This document shows, one piece after another, positions 57,990-64,000 of a DNA stretch of 64,000 bases. Origin of the DNA: Merluccius polli (Eukaryota > Chordata > Actinopteri > Gadiformes > Merlucciidae). Under the pieces are notes generated by a model. That model was not told the DNA's origin, did no database searches, and saw nothing but the letters and a program-made list of their open reading frames with translations. The stretch spans positions 366,501-430,500 of the forward strand of contig JAOPHQ010002844.1 of NCBI GenBank assembly GCA_030340625.1, in the 5' to 3' direction. Numbering within the stretch: position 1 is the first letter of the stretch; the number at the start of each line of letters is the position of its first letter. A program made the translations under genes and the position numbers.

Positions 57990-58530
57990 GGGGTTTCACA
58001 GAATAGTCGACTAGTCGACTATCAAAACCACTAGTCGACAATTTGTGCATCATTGTAGTCATCATTATTTTTTTACGTTATGCCATGTTAAATAAACAGA
58101 ATTTAAGGTATTTAGAGTAAGAAATACTCCCACTATCCCTGCAAGAAAGGGATAGTGGGAGTGGGGTCTTTATTTCTGAAGCAGTTCAATTTGTTAAAAG
58201 CAAAACTACAATATCACGTAGGATTGCTGCAAATAGGTGGTTTGAACATTGTGCAAAGTTTTGATGAAATTGCATGGCAGGATTAGCGCTTTTCACCCGA
58301 AGAGAAAACACACAGGCGCTATTGTGGGTAACAATCGCCAGAAAAGGAAAAAACATCACTGCCTGTTCTATTCATGTTAATAAAATTACCAACCCTTTAT
58401 TGTTAGTAGGTAGAGCTTTTTGGTATCTGGTGGCCTTGTTTAAACATTGAAATAGCTGCTAAATAGCCTACGTTCATTATTAAAACCCTTCTTTATTAAA
58501 AAATAATTAACCATTAGCAGTATTTTCATG
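57990..58530. mobile_element. hAT-like MITE with GTCGACTAGTCGAC end
   Basis: It begins TAGGGGTTTCACAGAATAGT followed by CGACTAGTCGAC repeats. The interior is homologous, in reverse orientation, to 48130-48600. The right boundary is uncertain: a CTAGTCGAC motif at 59261 may be the other terminus, which would make the element larger with secondary insertions. Confidence 0.5.
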
Positions 58531-58549
58531 TCACCTTTTAGTATTGGCT

Positions 58550-58870
58550 CAGCTCGCTTGGAACCTCGACGGAGATGATACCAAAAAAAGTACCAGGTAC
58601 CAGCCTGGTACTAGTACCAACCTGGTGCTACCAGCTACTATCCACAACTTTTACTAATGGAAAACCAATCCAAGCAAGTAGAGTCGAGTCGAGCAGGTAC
58701 CATGTGGCAGATCCCTGCACGGGTCTGATTTTCAAGACCCGCACCCGCCCCGCGACGTGCCATACCGTACCCGCCCGCCACCCGCACATATGGCCAATTA
58801 GTTGCGCAACCCGACCCTACACGTCAACACAAGATCTGCGGCCTGACCCAGAACCGCATATCCTATAATA
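58550..58870. repeat. Dispersed repeats with GGTACC and CCCGCACCCG motifs
   Basis: Two adjoining fragments: one with inverted ACCAGGTACC/GGTACTAGTACC and GAGTCGAGTCGAGCAGGTAC motifs, and one with CCTGCACGGGTCTGATTTTC and GACCCGCACCCGCCCC. Both look like ends of DNA transposons. No duplication was identified. Confidence 0.35.
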
Positions 58871-59919
58871 ACCATGTGCAGTGGAAATATCTCATAGTGA
58901 TAATGTGACAGTGATCAACCGCGTATTTGGCTCAAAAAGCATGGGATGGAATCATTTCAAGCGCTGTTTAAATAATTTGGTTTGGCTTAATCAAGTAGGC
59001 CTACGTTTAAAGTGATCATTTTGGGCCATTTCATACATGCAAAATTAAGATAATATATTTTAAAACAAATTCAGGAAATACAATTTAAATTCATATTTTT
59101 TGCTTATTCTCATAATATTGAGCAGCACATCTCCACAGTTAACATGGCGCAGACAGAGCCGACACACAAAGCAGAGGTAATGTGTTTCGTTGTTAAATAA
59201 GAACATTTTATGAATTTTAGCCTAAGTTTGTTTGAAACTCTCTGCTACCAGTTCGGCATTGCCTAGTCGACGTTTATTTTGATAGTAATGCATTGCAACA
59301 TTGTTACCCCCGTTTGACAGCTGATTTTGTATGCATTTTGTCAATAAAATGCAGTAAAAGAAAAACCGTCTGTTTCATTGAATTATATTCACGTAATAAA
59401 TGTACACAATACACATCAATTAGATGGTCATCCACCAAAAATAAAAAAAAAATAAAAACTGGACTTCAGTTACATCATTAAAAACGTTCTAAAATTGTTA
59501 TGCCACAATCGCATGCAGTCAATTAGATCACACCAGTGTTATGTACGCGCACGCATCAGAAGGTTAACTAAAAAGATGAGGTTTTAGCTTTGATTTAAAA
59601 AGAGACGTTTATTTCAGCATTCAGTCCGCCAAGCAAAACAATACAGAACTGAACACGTTCAGCACATCACTTTGTTAATGACACTTTTAACAGAATGATA
59701 TCTGTTAGTCATTATGGCTGAGGCGAGGACAAACAGTAGGCCTATACCTAACGTTAATGACAATTTTTAACCGACTGATATCTTTACAGTCAGGTGGGCT
59801 AACGCCATGTTCAACCCATTCAGTGTGTCTTTAGATTACTATGCAGAAAAATAATGTCATCCACTGTCCCTGGTTTCAATTGGCTTCTCCTCTCTTGGAT
59901 TTACTAGCGCCCTTGAGTA
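58871..59919. other. Intergenic, nothing recognised
   Basis: AT-rich sequence between repeat fragments and the LINE 5' end. No exon is seen. Confidence 0.35.
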
Positions 59920-60195
59920 GACGCTGGTAGACGCTTCGCTCTTCGCTCTCCGCTCTTACTTTCTTACTTTTCTTTTTTTTCCCATTGTAATCTTATCCTT
60001 TTGCTACAAAATGTATGGAAAGCGGGTCCTGGATACTTCTAAATCACTGGGAGCTTAATTTATGAAAGTATCTGAAGGCTACCACTATTATTTAAACACT
60101 TTTTACTTTGTGAGTGTGGCCTATCAGCAGCATAAGCCTGCACTATACTGACTGGGTTTGTGGAGCTCAGCTAAGCTAAGCTAATTAGCAACAAG

Positions 60196-61674
60196 ATGCC
60201 TCCCTTTTCCACGGATGACTACTACAAACTTCTCCAGAAGATAGCAGTACTGGAGACAAAGATTCTGCGACTCGAAGTCAACGTGGAGGTAAATGGTCAA
60301 TATGGGAATGAAACCACTCTACCGATGACCCAAATCAGTGGAAAGGAGCAGGCTAACAGACAAATGCTTTGTGCAAAGCCAAAGCATAATTCATGTAAAG
60401 ATAAATCACCTCCCTCAGATATGGGAAGACGATTAACAGGCAGAACCCAGCACCTGGAGACTTGTGATGATACTGAGTGGCCTGCACTGCCGTCACACAG
60501 GAGGGTCTCTTCAACCCCAGTACCAAGGAGAAAACAGCCGTGGAATGTGGCTAAAACAAAAAGTAAGAGCAAACCGACCAAAGACACAGGGATTCTACTA
60601 GAGAACAGATTTGCTCCACTTTTACAAGACCCTGACTCCCCAAAAGAAAGGTCATCTTCCAGCACCGGAGAAAGGTATGAGGCTAAATCATATACTAAAA
60701 GGCTGCAGAAAGAGCTAACCACTGGGCCTCAAACGCTGATAGTGGGTGACGGAGCTGTGAATAAGACAAAACACTTTTTCAGCAAAAACACCAAAGTACT
60801 TTGTTTTACCAATGATATGGTGTCCGATATCTCAGAGAAAATTCTGGAAATCACTGCTGAGCATCCGACAGTGAAATCTCTCGTCATTCACACAGGAGCA
60901 CTTGATGTTGTCAAGCAACAATCAGAGGTATTGAAACGGGATTTTAATGATCTGCTGAACAAAGTTAGATGTCTGAATACTGAGGTGTTTATCAGTGGAC
61001 CTCTACCAACAGTTCGGCGAGGAGACGAGAGATTCAGCAGGCTGTTGATGCTAAACAGATGGCTCAAAGATACGTGTGCTGCTCAATCAGTGAACTTTAT
61101 TGACAATTTCAACATTTTTTGGGAACGCAGACACCTCTTTGAGGGAGATGGATTTTGCCTAAACAAGTCAGGAGTACAGCTGTTAAGCTACAACATTTTT
61201 GATTTTTTGCGTCGGTCACCAGCAGCCCCTGCCAAGGACAAGAGGCGAGACAATCCAAAACAACAGATAAGACAGCCTTCTGGACAAAAACTGCTACCGC
61301 CTGAGATAAGGAGTGACCATGAAGGACCGCACACCGAGAGAGAGGTTTTAACGTCATCATCCTTACCCCAACACGAGGAGCTTCCCCCAGCCCCAACAAC
61401 CCAACATGAGGAGTCTCCCCCAGCCCCAACAGCCCAACAAGTGGAGTCTCCCTCAGCCCCACCAGGAGACTCCCAACTTTCACCCACTGTGACCCCATCC
61501 AGCCTTTCATTGTCTCCACGCAGTCCGGATTCCCCATTCCCCCATTTTCTGGATTTCCAACTCACACCACGCCCAAATCCCATTTTTTCTCCCCTAAATC
61601 CCCCTCCTCGTCCAGCCCCACGTCACAGAGCCCCCCCACCTCCTCTGACTCAGATAATCTGTGAGTCGGACTGA
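60196..61674 (+). CDS. LINE ORF1 protein with degenerate SGNH/esterase fold
   Basis: An uninterrupted 492-codon frame. Residues about 8-35 (LLQKIAVLETKILRLE) suggest a coiled coil. Residues about 175-335 follow the esterase layout found in ORF1 of CR1/L2-type LINEs: block I LIVGDGAV, a middle strand SLVIHTGALDV, and a C-terminal block FEGDGFCLNKSGVQLLS. In active SGNH esterases these are G-D-S, G-x-N-D and D-x-x-H. Here Ser is Gly, Asn is Leu and His is Cys, so hydrolase activity is unlikely; the family-level role is nucleic-acid binding in the retrotransposition particle. The C-terminus is proline-rich with three near repeats of EESPPAPT. An intact frame suggests a young copy or a recently active family. 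Confidence 0.8.
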   Translation: MPPFSTDDYYKLLQKIAVLETKILRLEVNVEVNGQYGNETTLPMTQISGKEQANRQMLCAKPKHNSCKDKSPPSDMGRRLTGRTQHLETCDDTEWPALPSHRRVSSTPVPRRKQPWNVAKTKSKSKPTKDTGILLENRFAPLLQDPDSPKERSSSSTGERYEAKSYTKRLQKELTTGPQTLIVGDGAVNKTKHFFSKNTKVLCFTNDMVSDISEKILEITAEHPTVKSLVIHTGALDVVKQQSEVLKRDFNDLLNKVRCLNTEVFISGPLPTVRRGDERFSRLLMLNRWLKDTCAAQSVNFIDNFNIFWERRHLFEGDGFCLNKSGVQLLSYNIFDFLRRSPAAPAKDKRRDNPKQQIRQPSGQKLLPPEIRSDHEGPHTEREVLTSSSLPQHEELPPAPTTQHEESPPAPTAQQVESPSAPPGDSQLSPTVTPSSLSLSPRSPDSPFPHFLDFQLTPRPNPIFSPLNPPPRPAPRHRAPPPPLTQIICESD

Positions 61675-61677
61675 TAC

Positions 61678-62340
61678 GTGCCGGGTCCAGGCTGCAATAC
61701 TGATACCAATAATGTTCTCCCCCAGGAAAAGTCAGGGCCCTATGGAGTTCAGATAGCCTTCTCAATCCCTGTGATGACAGGTAACAGAAGAATGGTTAAA
61801 CTGGTGAGAAATAAAAAGGGTAAATCTGCCAATTTATTAAGTATAGCATGTCAACCTCGAAATATACCAGTGTCACCTGCTATCTCCACAAGATTAGCTC
61901 TACTCAATATCAGATCACTAGTCAACAAATCACTGTTAGTTAATGACGTCATTATGACCTATGATCTAGATTTTTTACTTCTTAGTGAAACATGGCTGAC
62001 TGAAGGTAGCTGTTGTGCTATTCTCAATGAGGCAGCACCAACAAATTTCAGTTTTATGAACAAGTGTCGAACTGGTAAGAAAGGCAGGGGAGTTGCTGCC
62101 ATCTTTAAATCTGTATTTCAGTGCAAGGAAATTACGTTAGGTGATTTTAGCTCTTTTGAATATCTGTTTTTTACTAAAAGGTGATCCAAAAGTCTTTTTT
62201 TTAATCATTTATAGACCTCCAAGATACTCAGGAAAATTCATTGATGAGTTTGCTGAACTGCTGTCAGTTATCTGCATTGATTACAACTTTTTTATCATAA
62301 CAGGGGATTTTAACATTCATGTAGACAATAACATGGACAG
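61678..62340 (+). pseudogene. LINE ORF2, endonuclease N-terminal part only
   Basis: The frame carries APE-type endonuclease motifs: LALLNIRSLVNK (about 61891), LLLSETWLT (about 61978) and, after a frameshift near 62165, FFIITGDFNIHVDN (about 62290). It ends at 62340 by junction with foreign sequence. Order and spacing match LINE endonucleases; no RT follows. Confidence 0.75.
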
Positions 62341-63080
62341 TGTTACGCCCCCTGGTGGCTCGGAGTAGGACGCAACATAAGGTTTGGGCAAGTGAGGGTG
62401 CAGTCACACAAAATCCAAGACAAAAGGTGAATTCAATATAAAGTATTTATTTAAAAAAAAAAAAAAAAAGCAACACAGGGATCAACAAGGACTGTCAGTG
62501 GCACCAAAGAAAAGAACACAACAAAACCCACACCCCCATTGACAGGTGCTTTGCACCCAAAAAGTACAGTGGGTGGTGCTCACTCTAACCTAGGGTATTA
62601 ACAACAGGTAAACCTACGTGTATGAAATATGTAAACCCCAGGGTATGTTACCTGTCCTTATTGACCCTGTGCACACAACAAAAGAATTAACAAAGGCAAA
62701 GACAAAACTAAAGTAGGCTGCTAACAACTAAAGTACTGAGGTTTAAACAAGTGTGTAATAACTAAAGACAATACAATAAACCAACAAAGAAACCAAGCAC
62801 TCGCAAGCACTCGCAACCACTAGTAAACACTAGCAAATACACTCCCAAAAACAAGCCAACAGAGCTCAACCAAAGCTCTGCCACAGCTCAAACCAAAGCA
62901 CTCCCCCTTGACAAACAAACACAGGACTATTTAAAGGGGAATGGTTGATGGGAGATCTGGAACAGGTGTGGTGATTTGGTGAATGGGACCAGGTGTGCAC
63001 ATCTGAGAATTTGGAGAATGAAAACAGGAGGAGGAGACAGAACAACAACACAAACATACTACACAAAACAGAACCCTATG
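62341..63080 (-). mobile_element. Possible LTR-type insertion interrupting the LINE
   Basis: The left end TGTTACGCCCCCTGGTGGCT reads on the minus strand as a terminus ending GGCGTAACA, with AATAAATAC about 100 bp inside, similar to an LTR R-U5 end. A run of 16-18 A lies at 62452-62469. The right end and a target duplication were not found, so class and length are uncertain. Confidence 0.4.
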
Positions 63081-63459
63081 GGGCAATTGCTCTGCCGCTA
63101 CGTTAGCCACTTTTTAGAGTTTAACACGGTTTTAAACTCGTCAGTGACGCAAGAAGTCACGTGACGTCTTAAGCTCCATTGCTGTGTCGTATGTACCTGT
63201 GGTTTAACCTGCAGCTGCGTTTTACCTTGATCTCAATTGCTGTGTCTTCAGAGAAATTCACATCAGACACTAGGGGCGTATTTTGTGCGTGTTAGTCTAG
63301 TCTCCAAACGGACATGGTTTTAGAGGAGACTAAACCAGTTTGCAGGATGAAACAACGCTCCATTATAACCGACACACACAGAATTAGTTTTATTAATTAT
63401 TATTAGTAGTATTAATAATAATGTATGATACATTTACACTTATTACGCCAGATAGGCCT
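63081..63459. other. Intergenic, nothing recognised
   Basis: No gene or paired termini were seen. An ATT-rich stretch lies at 63390-63420. Confidence 0.3.
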
Positions 63460-63800
63460 TCAGTACAATAACAATATTGGACATAGTCGATATGGAATGA
63501 GCAGTGATATTTCACGGCTCGCGGGGCTCAGGTCTCGGTCGTGCGTCCGCTCAGCAATAGCATTACGCGCTTCAACTTTCAAGCGCTTCCATAAATTCTT
63601 TAAATGTGCCGCTGCTCGGTCTTCTGCTGGAAGATCTACTGTTACATGTGTTTGAGAGATCATCCCAAACAGACTTTCTTCGGAGCGTGGTGGTGGTGTC
63701 TTTCCTCTTCCACCGTATCCACAACACCTCGAATGCAGTACAATAAATATAACTTCTGCTCCTCGTTATAGTTCTCTATCCGAGACATGTTCATCGTGTC
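63460..63800 (-). pseudogene. Possible Myb/SANT-like (Harbinger-associated) fragment
   Basis: Read on the minus strand, one frame gives MSRIENYNEEQKLYLLYCIR and a second, overlapping one gives EDRAAAHLKNLWKRLKVEAR. The acidic/aromatic start followed by LKNLWKRLK resembles the trihelix/Myb-SANT domains of Harbinger accessory proteins. The two parts are in different frames with a stop between, so it would be a broken copy. Weak evidence. Confidence 0.25.
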
Positions 63801-63847
63801 AGGGGGGTATGCAGCAACAATTTTGGCGCCCCCCATAAACATTACGT

Positions 63848-63865
63848 GGTGCGCGGTTGTTGACG

Positions 63866-63898
<33 letters not shown>

Positions 63899-63955
63899 GG
63901 GGGGGGTGCTGCGCGATCGGGGGCGCCCCCCTGGTACGGCGCGATTGTTGAGGGG
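63848..63955. repeat. G-tract GCGCGATTGTTGAC repeat with (GT)n
   Basis: Units GGTGCGCGGTTGTTGACGGG, TGCTGCGCGATCGGGGGCG and GGCGCGATTGTTGAGGGGG are separated by a GT tract and G-runs. It belongs to the same family as at 7660 and 39960. Confidence 0.75.
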
Positions 63956-64000
63956 GGGGAGAAGTAATCGATTGATTGACGTAGGTGAGGGCAGATTCAG

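Larger units (their letters stand above)
59920..62340 (+). mobile_element. L2/CR1-like LINE, 5' part retained, 3' part lost
   Basis: A 5' UTR of about 275 bp precedes ORF1 (60196-61674). ORF2 follows directly and ends abruptly within the endonuclease at 62340, where unrelated sequence beginning TGTTACGCCCCCTGGTGG starts. RT and the 3' tail are missing. LINEs are usually truncated at the 5' end, so loss of the 3' end points to a later insertion or deletion. Confidence 0.75.

Noticed and set aside
62336..63041. GACAG as a target duplication of the insertion at 62341
   Set aside because: The only downstream GACAG (63036-63040) is not preceded by an LTR-like end, so the match is probably chance.

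Overview
The window is vertebrate nuclear DNA, almost certainly from a teleost fish. It shows spliced exons with GT-AG introns, many di- and trinucleotide microsatellites, and an extreme density of fish-type transposable elements: hAT, PIF/Harbinger, TTAA-target MITEs, Ty3/gypsy LTR elements, an L2/CR1-like LINE and a 5S-derived SINE. There are no operons, bacterial genes or CRISPR arrays. The species cannot be named from the sequence alone.

The only convincing host gene lies on the minus strand at about 43.8-56.3 kb. It is the last six coding exons of a contactin-associated protein (CNTNAP/Caspr, neurexin superfamily), covering the final laminin-G domain, the transmembrane helix and a cytoplasmic tail ending in a PDZ ligand. 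All five splice junctions keep frame. Its 5' part lies beyond the window or upstream of 56.3 kb.

The left half is layered transposon debris. Items supported by target-site duplications (TSDs): a Harbinger MITE (2284-2847); a solo LTR with an internal minisatellite (5945-6580, TSD GAAGC); hAT MITEs at 7604-7883 (TSD GTGAAACC) and 8765-9281 (TSD AAGACACT); and an LTR-bounded, internally deleted gypsy element with one open frame for gag, protease and chromodomain (10261-12336, TSD AATCC). From about 15.7 to 26.1 kb there is a nested stack: a gypsy element whose protease gene is split by a hAT (16335-23376, TSD CCTGGGGC), which is split by a transposase-bearing hAT (16775-23006, TSD CAACTAGC), which is itself hit by two further hATs (17898-18790, TSD GTAAACAG; 20779-21993, TSD GAACTCAG) and a C-rich repeat. 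At 26.5-28.7 kb one Harbinger element sits inside another. At 28.9-29.7 kb a hAT (TSD CTTGTGAG) carries a long-inverted-repeat MITE with a telomere-like core.

The region 36.5-39.2 kb is another nest: a hAT-like repeat, then a long-TIR MITE, then an LTR insertion (37008-38886, TSD CCACC), then a hairpin MITE. It is followed by a hAT (39305-40454, TSD AGCTAGAG) holding a piece of 28S rRNA. A 5S-derived SINE lies at about 41.75-42.27 kb. After the CNTNAP exons, an L2/CR1-like LINE with an intact esterase-fold ORF1 and a truncated endonuclease occupies 59.9-62.3 kb.

Recurring themes are nested insertion, LTRs that carry minisatellites, and a dispersed (G/C)-tract repeat built on GCGCGATTGTTGAC that turns up in at least eight places.
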